DNA from: Scatomorpha sp040765295
GTDB lineage: Bacteria; Bacillota; Clostridia; Oscillospirales; Oscillospiraceae
Assembly (NCBI GenBank): GCA_040765295.1
Contig: JAXGSB010000001.1
Location: 124,001-188,000 of the forward strand
Length of the DNA: 64,000 nucleotides
Reading direction: 5' to 3'
Shown here: positions 42,806 to 51,297 of the stretch, piece after piece
How the letters are laid out: every line of letters begins with the position of its first letter
Numbering within the stretch: position 1 is the stretch's first letter
Position numbers and translations under genes: made by a program
The notes under the pieces: model-generated
What the model was told of the DNA's origin: nothing
Database searches by the model: none
Seen by the model: the letters and a program-made list of their open reading frames with translations, nothing else

Positions 42806-43720
42806 TTGATTCGTTTTATGTTGCATACGCCGGTCAATGTTCGTGGCCGAATGCTTGATTATCTAAAAGCAAGTCTCAAAGACTTAGAAAGAGAGATAGG
42901 GGATGAGATTCAATTATTCACTCCCCACGATCCGCAGTACTCATCGGATTGCACTGAAGAATGGCTGCCGGCATCTATTGAAAGGGGCATTATGCCCGAC
43001 ATAATTATAACTCATGCGACAGAATTTGCATCTTTAAAAAGAGAGCAGAGGATAGAGTTGTTCTCCAGCTTGCCGGGGCAATATGAGGAGCTCAAGCCTA
43101 TAAGAAAAGAATTGAGCAAACTTAAGGATTCTTTGGGCATTTTTTATCCGATTTCGGTAACGCCCTTGGCGATGATCTACAACGCTGAAAATGTAAAAGA
43201 GGAGGAACTTAAACACTCGTGGGCGGACCTGTTTAACGAAAAGTTCAAGGTAATTTTTCCGGAAAGAAACAAGCCCTTGTGCAGGGCGGCCGGAGGATTT
43301 TTAAAGGCAAACTTCCCCGAAGAATTCCCCGAATTCGAAGAAAGAGTAACCTACAGCGGCACGCCCGCAAATATGACCAGGCTTATAGCTTCCGGTGAAT
43401 ACGACATGGGCATGACTCTTTTGCCCTTTGCCGGAATAGGGCAACAAGGCAGGCTGAAGATAAATAAAACCAAAGAAGGCTACATTCCCCTTCCCCAAAC
43501 AATTGTTTGGAAAAAAGGAGCGAGCAAGAGTTTAATGACCTTTGCAGACATATTCAGGGGACGAGATATGCAGTCTTATTTGGCAGAGCAAGACACATGG
43601 ACAGTAAGAGAAGATATGCCGATACGCGCAAGCGACCAAGACATGAAACAGGTTTTGGAATGGAAAGGCTGGGACTTTTATCTGGATGCTGTGGACGAGT
43701 TCGATAAATATTCCGTTTAA
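42806..43720 (+). CDS. Cytosolic periplasmic-binding-protein-like protein, function unknown
   Basis: A 304-residue protein that resembles type 2 solute-binding proteins: PDIIITHATEFASL, GIFYPISVTPLAMIYNAENV, WADLFNEKFKVIFPERNKP, IASGEYDMGMTLLPFAG. It has no signal peptide or lipobox, so it is unlikely to be the external receptor; the lipoprotein at 44406 fills that role. It may bind the imported ligand inside the cell, by inference. The TTG at 42806 lies 8 bases after AAGGAGG; the GTG at 42797 overlaps that site and is rejected. Confidence 0.65.
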   Translation: MIRFMLHTPVNVRGRMLDYLKASLKDLEREIGDEIQLFTPHDPQYSSDCTEEWLPASIERGIMPDIIITHATEFASLKREQRIELFSSLPGQYEELKPIRKELSKLKDSLGIFYPISVTPLAMIYNAENVKEEELKHSWADLFNEKFKVIFPERNKPLCRAAGGFLKANFPEEFPEFEERVTYSGTPANMTRLIASGEYDMGMTLLPFAGIGQQGRLKINKTKEGYIPLPQTIVWKKGASKSLMTFADIFRGRDMQSYLAEQDTWTVREDMPIRASDQDMKQVLEWKGWDFYLDAVDEFDKYSV

Positions 43721-43738
43721 ATCTGAGAGGAGTTAAAG

Positions 43739-44359
43739 ATGCTTAAATCTAATGCGAACTATGCGCAGTTACAGCCCATGTATCCGCTTCTGATTCAACA
43801 ATTTGTAGATGATTACAACTTGATGGACGGCATAGCGATGGACATTGGCGCAGGACCCGGGTGGCTGGGTATGGAGCTTGCGAAAATTACAAATATGAAA
43901 ATTGTTTTTCTGGATATCAGTCAAGACGCTCTAGACACTGCCAAAAAGAACTTCGAGATGTTGGATGTAGACAACGAAGCTGACTATATAAAAGCCGATA
44001 TACACAATCTGCCCCTTGAAAGTGAAATTGCCGACTTTGTTATGAGCAGAGGCTCAATTTGGTTTTGGGAGGAGCCTCAAAAAGGCCTAAAAGAAATTGA
44101 ACGCATCTTAAAGCCCGGCGGCACTGCGATAGTCGGAGGAGGTTTGGGAAGGTATATTCCCGAAAGCATGAGAACCAGGCTGCAGGGCTGTATCAGACAG
44201 GGACTGAAAGAAAGAATGGAAACAAGACCCAACTTGGAAGAATTTAGAGCTATGGTAGAAAAAGCGGGTTTGGATAACTATAGGATTTTGCCTGACAGTG
44301 AAGGCGGAGGACGCTGGGTTGAAATAAAGAAACGAAAAAGTGAAGAATCGAAAATGTAA
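43739..44359 (+). CDS. Class I SAM-dependent methyltransferase
   Basis: A 206-residue Rossmann-fold methyltransferase. Motif I is AMDIGAGPGWLGMELA, the acidic residue of motif II is in VFLDISQDALDTAKKN, and the post-motifs IKADIHNLPLES and IERILKPGGTAIVGGGLG follow. Substrate unknown. Its place between the cytosolic binding-like protein and the metal lipoprotein suggests modification of the imported ligand or of a metallophore, by inference. GAGAGGAG precedes the ATG. Confidence 0.85.
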   Translation: MLKSNANYAQLQPMYPLLIQQFVDDYNLMDGIAMDIGAGPGWLGMELAKITNMKIVFLDISQDALDTAKKNFEMLDVDNEADYIKADIHNLPLESEIADFVMSRGSIWFWEEPQKGLKEIERILKPGGTAIVGGGLGRYIPESMRTRLQGCIRQGLKERMETRPNLEEFRAMVEKAGLDNYRILPDSEGGGRWVEIKKRKSEESKM

Positions 44360-44405
44360 AGAGCAAGCGGAAGCTTTAGATAAAACTTAGAAAGGAAGGG
44401 AAAAT

Positions 44406-45380
44406 ATGAAAAATAAAAGATTTTTTGCGCTTGCAATGAGCGTATTGCTTTTGCTGGGCATGCTGAGCGGATGCGGAGAAAATAAAGGAAGCTCTCCGCT
44501 GCCTCAGGAAACGCAGCAGGCAGAAGCGGAGGCACCAAGCAAAGTGGTGGTTGACGATTTGGGTCGTGAAGTTACGATACCTATAAAGCCCGAAAGAATA
44601 CTCGCTTTGAACTCTGCAAGAATGGAAGAGCTGTTTATTCTGGGAGTTACACCTGTGGGCAAGGTTGATGAGTACAAAATCAGACAGGAAGGAATAGACT
44701 TGCCCAGTGTGGGACAGTCGAAAAACATAAATATAGAGGCTATTTACAGTGTCGAACCCGACCTCATCCTCGCGCACACAAGAAACCACGGAGATATAGT
44801 AAAAGCGCTGGAGGAAACCGGATTTCCGGTATATTATTTCGATCCGGCTATGAATCAAAAGCTTTCCGATAACGATGTTCTTATGTTTGTTGCCGAACTC
44901 ATAGGAAAGGAAGAAGAGGCTCGGAAATATATAGAAGAGTTGAACACATTCTCCGAGGAGTATAAAAAGAAGATTGCCGAAGAGACCGAGATAAAAACGG
45001 GAGTTATTATCAGCGATGGAGACACCATCAAGGCGGCTCAACCTGCCTCGGGCTTCGGCGCAGTCCTGATGGCCTTGGGAATCGAAAACATTGTGCCGGA
45101 AAACCTGCCCGGCGCCAAAAGCTCATCTTTTATAGACTTCGACATAGAAACTATTCTGGAAAAAAATCCGGACATAGTCTTCATCATGGCTACCGGTAAA
45201 GACAAGGAACAAAATAAGGCGCTACTGGAAAAATATGTAAACGATCCCAAGTGGGCAGGTTTGGATGCGGTGAAAAACAATCAGGTTTTGATTTTACCCT
45301 TTAAGGTGAACCCCAACCGTTCATCCCGCCAAGAAATGATACGTATCACGGCGGAATTAATTCTGTCGACCGTAAAATAA
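44406..45380 (+). CDS. Iron/siderophore/cobalamin-type ABC transporter substrate-binding lipoprotein
   Basis: A 324-residue lipoprotein. The signal peptide ends with LLGMLSGC (lipobox LSGC). The domain begins VVVDDLGREVTIPIKPERIL, the start common to FepB/BtuF-like proteins, with IEAIYSVEPDLILAHTRN, GFPVYYFDPAMNQKLSDN, and WAGLDAVKNNQVLILPF near the end. It should capture a metal chelate, haem or corrinoid outside the membrane and pass it to the FecCD permease that starts 26 bp later. Confidence 0.9.
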   Translation: MKNKRFFALAMSVLLLLGMLSGCGENKGSSPLPQETQQAEAEAPSKVVVDDLGREVTIPIKPERILALNSARMEELFILGVTPVGKVDEYKIRQEGIDLPSVGQSKNINIEAIYSVEPDLILAHTRNHGDIVKALEETGFPVYYFDPAMNQKLSDNDVLMFVAELIGKEEEARKYIEELNTFSEEYKKKIAEETEIKTGVIISDGDTIKAAQPASGFGAVLMALGIENIVPENLPGAKSSSFIDFDIETILEKNPDIVFIMATGKDKEQNKALLEKYVNDPKWAGLDAVKNNQVLILPFKVNPNRSSRQEMIRITAELILSTVK

Positions 45381-45405
45381 TTCAGTCATTGAGGAGAAGG
45401 GTCGC

Positions 45406-46431
45406 TTGAGAAAGCCGCTAGAAACTCTTGAACAGATAAAAGCATATCGATTGGCATTTATCTTTATTTCGGCTCTTGCCTTGGTTTTGATTATCTTTTC
45501 AGGCACTATGCTTGGAACCATCGAGTTTTCCGTGTCGGAAGCATTGAAATTGATCAAGGGAAGCGTAAAAGACGAGCTGATTAATCAGGTAATTGTAAAT
45601 GTCAGGCTACCCAGAATTTTAACAGGTGTCCTTGTAGGTATGAACCTCGGTGTGGCGGGTGTTCTCCTACAAGGACTCATCCGAAACCCGATGGCTTCGC
45701 CCAACGTAATAGGAGTAAATGCAGGAGCCGGGTTGTCTGCTGTTATAGTAATGACACTTTTGCCCGAAAAAATAGAAATCATTCCGCTTGCCGCCTTTGT
45801 TGGAGCCGTTGCGGCAGCCGCTTTGGTTTATACGCTCACAAGAACTTCAAACAGAGACAGAGTGGTGCATATCGCCTTGGCGGGCGTAGCCGTTTCAAGC
45901 CTTCTCAAAGCCGTTACATCCGGGCTCATGATGATAAACAGCGACATATTGGATATAACTTATTCGTGGCTGATGGGAAGCCTTTCGGGGAGAACTTGGC
46001 CGGCTTTTAAAACTATTTTGCCCTATAGTCTGGCAGCTCTCACGATAAGTTTAATTATAAGCCCTAAAATGAACTTGCTGGGTTTAGGCGATGAAGTAGC
46101 CGGAAGCGTGGGTCTGCCTGTTCGTTTTTATCGTTTGCTGATTATAAGCACGGCGGCGATATTGGCGGGAAGCGCAGTGAGCGTAGCCGGAACCATAGGG
46201 TTCGTAGGTCTCATCGCTCCGAATTCAGCGCGCCTGTTCGTTGGTAGCGACCATCGCTATCTTGTACCTTTGTCTGCAATTTTCGGCGGAATCTTGCTGA
46301 CTCTTTCCGACACTATTGCAAGGACAGTATTTCAGCCGATAGAAATCTCTGTCGGCATCATCACTTCTGTCTTAGGGGCTCCTTTTTTCTTGGTTCTGTT
46401 GTACAAAAGAGGCAAAGAGAGGAGCTGGTAA
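45406..46431 (+). CDS. FecCD-family ABC transporter permease
   Basis: A 341-residue membrane protein with about ten helices. Family landmarks are RLPRILTGVLVGMNLGVAGVLLQGL, NPMASPNVIGVNAGAG, WLMGSLSGRTW and the coupling region GFVGLIAPNSARLFVGSDHR. It forms a homodimeric channel for iron chelates, haem or B12. The start is TTG with GAGGAG upstream. An internal promoter was not seen. Confidence 0.93.
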   Translation: MRKPLETLEQIKAYRLAFIFISALALVLIIFSGTMLGTIEFSVSEALKLIKGSVKDELINQVIVNVRLPRILTGVLVGMNLGVAGVLLQGLIRNPMASPNVIGVNAGAGLSAVIVMTLLPEKIEIIPLAAFVGAVAAAALVYTLTRTSNRDRVVHIALAGVAVSSLLKAVTSGLMMINSDILDITYSWLMGSLSGRTWPAFKTILPYSLAALTISLIISPKMNLLGLGDEVAGSVGLPVRFYRLLIISTAAILAGSAVSVAGTIGFVGLIAPNSARLFVGSDHRYLVPLSAIFGGILLTLSDTIARTVFQPIEISVGIITSVLGAPFFLVLLYKRGKERSW

Positions 46432-46466
46432 TATTAAAGTTGTTTTATTGCTGAAAAGAGGTCAAA

Positions 46467-47153
46467 ATGAAATTTCTTACTGTTTCGGGACCGCCATCAT
46501 CCGGAAAAACCTCGGTTATTTTAAGAGCCTTGGAGATTTTAGAGCCAAAGGCTTTTAAGGTGGGAGTCTTAAAGTTTGACTGCTTAGTTACCGATGACGA
46601 CAAATTGTATGCGGAACACAATATAAAGTCTAAAATAGGTTTGTCCGGCAGCCTATGTCCCGACCATTTTTTTATAAGCAATATAGATGACTGCGTTGAT
46701 TGGGGAATGCGAAATGCCTACGATATCCTCATCAGTGAAAGCGCCGGTCTATGCAACAGATGTTCCCCGCACATTAAAAATTGTACAGCGGTGTGTGTTA
46801 TCGATAATTTGATGGGCATAGATACGCCAAAAAAAGTCGGACCGATGCTAAAAATGGCAGATGTTGTCGTGATAACCAAAGGAGATATCGTTTCTCAGGC
46901 AGAGCGGGAAATTTTTGGCCTAAAAGTAAGGCAAGCCAACCCCAAAGCCACCATCCTTTATGTCAATGGAATTACCGGCCAAGGAGCCGGTCAATTGGCT
47001 GCGATAATTGAAAACGCAAGCTCTATTGAAAGTTTGCGCGGCGAAGAGATTCGGGTCAGCATGCCGACAGCTCTGTGTTCGTATTGCTTGGGAGAAACTC
47101 AAATAGGTAAAGAAAAGCAAAAAGGAAACATAAGAAAGATGATACTGGATTAG
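46467..47153 (+). CDS. HypB/CobW-like P-loop GTPase with cysteine motifs
   Basis: A 228-residue SIMIBI-type GTPase. Walker A GPPSSGKT is at residues 8-15, the acidic switch lies in LISESAGLC, and the guanine-specificity TKGD is at 137-140. Two cysteine groups stand out: C96-x2-C99-x6-C106 in the switch region and C204-x2-C207 near the C-terminus, fit to bind a metal or Fe-S cluster. HypB, UreG and CobW relatives deliver nickel, zinc or cobalt into enzymes. No hydrogenase or urease gene is in the window, so its client is unknown. AGAGGT precedes the ATG. Confidence 0.75.
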   Translation: MKFLTVSGPPSSGKTSVILRALEILEPKAFKVGVLKFDCLVTDDDKLYAEHNIKSKIGLSGSLCPDHFFISNIDDCVDWGMRNAYDILISESAGLCNRCSPHIKNCTAVCVIDNLMGIDTPKKVGPMLKMADVVVITKGDIVSQAEREIFGLKVRQANPKATILYVNGITGQGAGQLAAIIENASSIESLRGEEIRVSMPTALCSYCLGETQIGKEKQKGNIRKMILD

Positions 47154-47165
47154 GCGGGAAACCCG

Positions 47166-48182
47166 ATGGAAAACTTAACTATTAAAGAGCTTCTTTTAAA
47201 TTATCCCTATGCGTATGACTTTTTCGACATAAACGGCTTAAGTGTTGAAAACAAAAACCAAACTGTTGCAGAATATATTTACAATCTTCCCTTTTTGTTT
47301 TTGGAGGACATGGGTTTAGATTATGAAGGTTTGCTCGAGCAGTTCAGGGCTTTTATGAAGAATATGCAAGGCCTGAATAGTGAGACGGACTTCAGAATTG
47401 AAAGCCTGACGATTATAGGAGGAACAGACAAATCAGGGAAGCCCGAGCATGCCGAATTGACAATTAAAAAAGGAGAGATAGTCTGCATTGTCGGACCGAC
47501 CGGTTCGGGGAAAAGCAGGCTGCTTGCGGATATAGAATGGATGGCTCAAAAGGACACGCCGACAAGAAGACAGATTTTAATCAATGATTCAGTCCCTCCG
47601 GAGAATTGGCGTTTTTCTATTGAGCACAACCTTGTAGCCCAATTATCTCAGAATATGAATTTTGTGATGGATGTCAGCGTAGAAGAGTTTATTAAACTTC
47701 ATGCTTACAGCAGAACGCTCAAAGATGCGCCAAGCAAGGTGGAGAACGTTCTCAAACATGCTAACGACTTGGCGGGCGAGCCTTTTGAACCCGACACCCC
47801 TCTCACATCTCTGAGTGGCGGACAGTCCAGAGCTTTAATGGTAGCGGATACCGCCATGCTGAGCTCGTCTCCCATAATTTTGATTGATGAAATCGAAAAC
47901 GCCGGTATAGACAGGGTGAAGGCTCTAAGGCTGTTAGTCGATCAAAACAAGATAGTTCTGATTGCTACCCATGACCCACTGCTGGCTCTTACCGGAGATA
48001 GACGGGTGATTTTGAAAAATGGCGGAATCAGCCACATAATAGAGACGGACGAGATTGAAAAAATGCATTTGAAGAAGATAATAGAAATAGATAAAACTCT
48101 AATGAAGTACAGAGAACACATTAGAAACGGTGAGGTTCTGGATGAAATATCTACAAGGTCTGAATCTGAACTTAGCTCTTAA
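47166..48182 (+). CDS. Orphan ABC ATPase with DUF1858/ScdA-like N-terminal domain
   Basis: A 338-residue soluble protein. Residues 1 to about 60 (TIKELLLNYPYAYDFFDINGLS) resemble the DUF1858/ScdA-N helical domain often tied to metal or Fe-S proteins. The ABC domain has Walker A GPTGSGKS at 110-117, signature LSGGQSRALMVADTA, Walker B IILIDEIENAG and switch ATHD. There is no matching extra permease, so it may be a SufC-like mechanochemical ATPase working with the GTPase that ends 12 bp upstream. A gene fusion of these two domains is not one I know. Last gene before an independent promoter. Confidence 0.65.
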   Translation: MENLTIKELLLNYPYAYDFFDINGLSVENKNQTVAEYIYNLPFLFLEDMGLDYEGLLEQFRAFMKNMQGLNSETDFRIESLTIIGGTDKSGKPEHAELTIKKGEIVCIVGPTGSGKSRLLADIEWMAQKDTPTRRQILINDSVPPENWRFSIEHNLVAQLSQNMNFVMDVSVEEFIKLHAYSRTLKDAPSKVENVLKHANDLAGEPFEPDTPLTSLSGGQSRALMVADTAMLSSSPIILIDEIENAGIDRVKALRLLVDQNKIVLIATHDPLLALTGDRRVILKNGGISHIIETDEIEKMHLKKIIEIDKTLMKYREHIRNGEVLDEISTRSESELSS

Positions 48183-48210
48183 ACTCATAAGTCAAAGAAA
48201 GAATTTCAAA

Positions 48211-48280
48211 ACACCTAATTAGGTGTTGACCTAATTGAAGAAACCTGCTACAATTTTAATTAGACAGCCGACTAATTAAA
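48211..48280 (+). promoter_or_regulatory. Promoter and operators of the arsR-exporter operon
   Basis: TTGACC (48226-48231) and TACAAT (48249-48254) are 17 bp apart. A perfect 16-bp palindrome ACACCTAATTAGGTGT (48211-48226) touches the -35. A second dyad, TTTAATTAG (48255-48263) and CTAATTAAA (48272-48280), follows the -10. Both contain CTAATTA-type half-sites and are likely binding sites of the ArsR-type protein encoded downstream. Confidence 0.75.
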
Positions 48281-48296
48281 TTAAGGAGGATTTATT

Positions 48297-48686
48297 ATGA
48301 ACGAAACAAAGGTACTTAAAGCTATCGCCGATGAGACTCGTATGAGTATTTTATCCCTGCTCTTAGGGCACAATTACTGTGTTAGGGCATTGGCAAAAGA
48401 GTTAAAACTGACAGAGGCAACAATATCTCAGCATCTTAAAGTGTTGCGGGAGGCAGGTCTGCTTGTCGGAACAAAACGAGGATATTTTATGCACTACGAG
48501 GTAGAGCGTTCCGTACTACGTGAGCTGGCAAAGAAAATTGAGGCTCTGGCCGAAAAGAAATGCAAAACTTGCAAACCCGAAGAGCGAGACGACTGTCCTG
48601 CCGCCGAAAAGCAAGATTGTCCAAAGAAAGGAAAATGCAGCGCCGAGGTTCAAGAATTTTGCCACGGCACTAACAGCAAGAAATAA
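48297..48686 (+). CDS. ArsR/SmtB-family repressor with six-cysteine C-terminal tail
   Basis: A 129-residue winged-helix repressor. The fold is clear in LKAIADETRMSILSLLL, LAKELKLTEATISQHLKVLR and AGLLVGTKRGYFMHYEV. After residue 86 comes a tail with C89, C92, C100, C108, C114 and C122. It could bind a metal or a cluster and act as the sensor. The usual ArsR CVC in the recognition helix is absent; C28 is the only other cysteine. It starts its own operon and probably represses itself and the ABC exporter. AAGGAGG precedes the ATG. Confidence 0.9.
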   Translation: MNETKVLKAIADETRMSILSLLLGHNYCVRALAKELKLTEATISQHLKVLREAGLLVGTKRGYFMHYEVERSVLRELAKKIEALAEKKCKTCKPEERDDCPAAEKQDCPKKGKCSAEVQEFCHGTNSKK

Positions 48687-48707
48687 GAAAAGCAAGGAAA
48701 AAACAGG

Positions 48708-49676
48708 GTGATGATAAGCGTTACAAATCTTAAAAAGAGATATGGTGACTTTACTGCAGTGAAAGATATCTCTTTCGATGTCAAAAAAGGAGAAATATTC
48801 GGTTTTTTGGGGCCCAACGGAGCAGGGAAAACTTCTACTATCAACATGATGATAGGCCTGTCCCGCCCGACTGTCGGGGAAATTAAAATCGATGGCATTG
48901 ATGTCAGAAAAGAAACGAAAAAAGCGCAGGCAATCATGGGTATCGTTCCGGACGAGAGCAATCTTTACAATGAAATGGATGGTTTCGAAAACCTATGTTT
49001 CTGCGCTGCTCTGTATGGGATGCGCAAGGAAGAACGAGAGTTGAAGGCTGGACAGCTTTTGGAAATATTCAAGCTGAAAGAAGCGGGAAAACGCCCCTTC
49101 AAAGCCTATTCCAAAGGGATGCGTCGCAAGCTTACAATTGCAGCGGCGCTTATCCATTCTCCGAAGGTATTGTTTTTAGATGAACCGACAACGGGAATCG
49201 ATGTGGAGAGCTCTCGTCAAATTAGAGAAATGATTTTAGGATTGAAACAGCAAGGCACTACTGTTTTCCTCACTACTCACTATATTGAAGAAGCAGAGCG
49301 TCTATGTGACCGCATAGCTTTTATAGCGGCTGGTCAAATTGTCGCTTCCGGCACAGTTTCCGAATTGATGGACAGCATTTCGCACAATCATACCGTTCAT
49401 TTTGCCACGGATAAAATCGCCGAAGGCGAAGATGTTGTGTTGGAGCTGCAAAATCGATTTAAAGACAGCAAAGTCGAGCTTCGACCCGACAACTCTCTCT
49501 TAATGATATCGGAAGAACGTATTCCCCTGCTGCCGCTTATGAAATTTTTAAAAGACAGAGGAATTGAAGTATACGAAGCAAGAGAACTGCGCCCTTCTTT
49601 GGAGGATGTTTTTGTAGAGCTTACCGGCATTGAATCGTCTATACTAAAAAAAGACAGAGAGAAGGGAGGGCGCTGA
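48708..49676 (+). CDS. ABC-2 exporter ATP-binding protein
   Basis: A 322-residue ATPase of the DrrA/NatA/CcmA type. Walker A is GPNGAGKTST, the signature is YSKGMRRKLTIAAAL, Walker B is VLFLDEPTTGID and the switch histidine is in TTHYIEEAERLC. The C-terminal ~90 residues form the usual DUF4162-like extension ending VFVELTG. It pairs with the permease, whose ATG overlaps its TGA. GTG at 48708 was chosen because AAGGA lies 9 bases upstream; ATG at 48711 is possible. Under ArsR control it probably exports a toxic metal complex or drug. Confidence 0.9.
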   Translation: MMISVTNLKKRYGDFTAVKDISFDVKKGEIFGFLGPNGAGKTSTINMMIGLSRPTVGEIKIDGIDVRKETKKAQAIMGIVPDESNLYNEMDGFENLCFCAALYGMRKEERELKAGQLLEIFKLKEAGKRPFKAYSKGMRRKLTIAAALIHSPKVLFLDEPTTGIDVESSRQIREMILGLKQQGTTVFLTTHYIEEAERLCDRIAFIAAGQIVASGTVSELMDSISHNHTVHFATDKIAEGEDVVLELQNRFKDSKVELRPDNSLLMISEERIPLLPLMKFLKDRGIEVYEARELRPSLEDVFVELTGIESSILKKDREKGGR

Positions 49677-50407
49677 TGAAAAACGGGATTGCATTTTGGA
49701 ATATTTTAAAGAAAGATATAAAAAACTACTATCTAAAACCGCCGAATATCAGCTGGGGAATTATATTTCCTCTTTCTTGGACCCTTATACAGCTTATCCG
49801 CTCTCCGGGCGGAAAGATATTAGAGCTGCTTCCCGGCTTAATTTCCACAAGTGTCCTGTTCGGCACAACCTCCATGCTCGCCGTTACGATTACCTTTGAA
49901 CGTAGCGGCAGGTCGTTCGAAAGGCTACTGCTGGCGCCCATCAGTCTAAATATGATGGTGCTTGCAAAAATTGCGGGAACAATCCTGTTCGGCATTTTCA
50001 ATGCATTCGTACCGGTTGTTTTTGCAAGTTTTTTTATAGAGCTGGATGCAGTCAATTGGGGAATTGCCCTGCTTGCCGTATTCATGATTGCAATAACTTC
50101 CTCGCTAATGGGTCTTCTGATTGCGGTTTCGGTTGAGCAGGTGTTTGAGGCGCAGACCCTTTCAAACTTCTTTCGCTTTCCTATGCTTTTTCTTTGCGGA
50201 TTGTTTGTACCGATTTCAAGCTTGCCTATATTTCTAAGACCTATTTCTTACTGTCTGCCGCTGACCTATGGAGCCGACATCCTCAGCGGCGCGATTGTAG
50301 GCGCGAATACCATGTCTCCGACTCTGTGTTTTGGAATGCTTGCGGCCTTTGCTGTAGGACTGTTTATGATTTCTCGTCACAACATCAGCCGAAAGTGGAT
50401 TCTTTAA
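49676..50407 (+). CDS. ABC-2 type exporter permease
   Basis: A 243-residue membrane protein with six helices. The N-terminus KDIKNYYLKPPNISWGIIFPL and the later FPMLFLCGLFVPISSLP and PLTYGADILSGA are typical of ABC-2 permeases. It starts within the stop of the ATPase gene. It is the last gene of the arsR operon, followed by a strong terminator at 50502. Confidence 0.9.
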   Translation: MKNGIAFWNILKKDIKNYYLKPPNISWGIIFPLSWTLIQLIRSPGGKILELLPGLISTSVLFGTTSMLAVTITFERSGRSFERLLLAPISLNMMVLAKIAGTILFGIFNAFVPVVFASFFIELDAVNWGIALLAVFMIAITSSLMGLLIAVSVEQVFEAQTLSNFFRFPMLFLCGLFVPISSLPIFLRPISYCLPLTYGADILSGAIVGANTMSPTLCFGMLAAFAVGLFMISRHNISRKWIL

Positions 50408-50501
50408 TTTAGAGAAATATTTTCTATAAAACTCGGCGCGACGCTCGAAAGAGGGAATTCTTTACGTAAAGGGTGTTGCGCACTCTGTAAAAAATAAAAT
50501 C

Positions 50502-50537
50502 AGAGCTGTTCAGGTTATTGCTTGAACAGCTCTTTTG
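50502..50537. terminator. Strong bidirectional terminator
   Basis: AGAGCTGTTCA (50502-50512) and TGAACAGCTCT (50523-50533) are perfect 11-bp arms. TTTGT follows on plus and an A/T-rich tract (GATTTTATTTTTT) on minus. It separates the arsR operon from the convergent methyltransferase. Confidence 0.9.
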
Positions 50538-50588
50538 TATCTGAAAAAGCGCGCTCTCAATTCATGCCGAGAGCGAGAAATTAACACC

Positions 50589-51269
50589 TTACTCTTTACG
50601 GCAGACAAAGTAGGCAATTGCCTTCACATTACCGATTTCCACTTGACTATACATGCTTTTTAGCCGAGTGTTTAAACTTTCGAAAGTCTCGTAAGGCGGG
50701 GTAAAAAACCTGAGCGGCTGATAAATACGGCGGATTATAAAATCAGTTCGTTTGCAAAGACCTTTAACATAGAAACAGCCGCATAAGACACCGCCGCTTT
50801 TGAGCACCCTAAAAGTTTCTTTAAATGCCGCGTCCTTGTCGGGAAAAGCATGAAAGCCGTTGAGCGAGAGAACAATATCAAAACTGTTGTCCTCAAAAGG
50901 CAAGGCGCCCACATCACCCTGCTTGAAATAAACGTTCTGAAGTCCCGCTCGCTCAGCTTTGGCCGAGGCCTGCGCCATCATATCCGGCGAATAGTCCAGA
51001 CAGGTAATCAGGGCTCTAGGCATGGTTTGATAGACGGGAACAGTCAGCACGCCCGTCCCCACGGGAACTTCCAACAGCCGCCCCGAAAAGCCTTCGGGAA
51101 TACCCGAAAGCGCTTTTGTTTGATACTCAGCGCAGTCTTCGGCGTTCATGTCCCAAACCAGCTTGCCGACAGCCTTGCCCAAAGTTGTAGAGCATGTAAT
51201 CATGCTGTCATAAAAGCTGTTGCTGCCGGTAAGCCTATATGCATTGCGAATTCTATTTTTTCTTTCCAT
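50589..51269 (-). CDS. Class I SAM-dependent methyltransferase
   Basis: A 226-residue methyltransferase of the Methyltransf_11 type. Motif I is LLEVPVGTGVLTVPVY, motif II ITCLDYSPDMMAQASAKAE, then FKQGDVGALPFEDNSFDIVLSLNGFH and FRVLKSGGVLCGCFYVKG. Such enzymes methylate small molecules; the substrate is unknown. Last gene of the minus-strand run, 28 bp after the alpha/beta hydrolase. Confidence 0.88.
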   Translation of the reverse strand: MERKNRIRNAYRLTGSNSFYDSMITCSTTLGKAVGKLVWDMNAEDCAEYQTKALSGIPEGFSGRLLEVPVGTGVLTVPVYQTMPRALITCLDYSPDMMAQASAKAERAGLQNVYFKQGDVGALPFEDNSFDIVLSLNGFHAFPDKDAAFKETFRVLKSGGVLCGCFYVKGLCKRTDFIIRRIYQPLRFFTPPYETFESLNTRLKSMYSQVEIGNVKAIAYFVCRKE

Positions 51270-51297
51270 AATTCTCCTTTTTAAACTCTAAGCCGTT

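Noticed and set aside
44376..45041. 221-residue minus-strand frame opposite the binding lipoprotein
   Set aside because: Cys/Phe/Ser-rich antisense translation; the plus-strand lipoprotein is clear.
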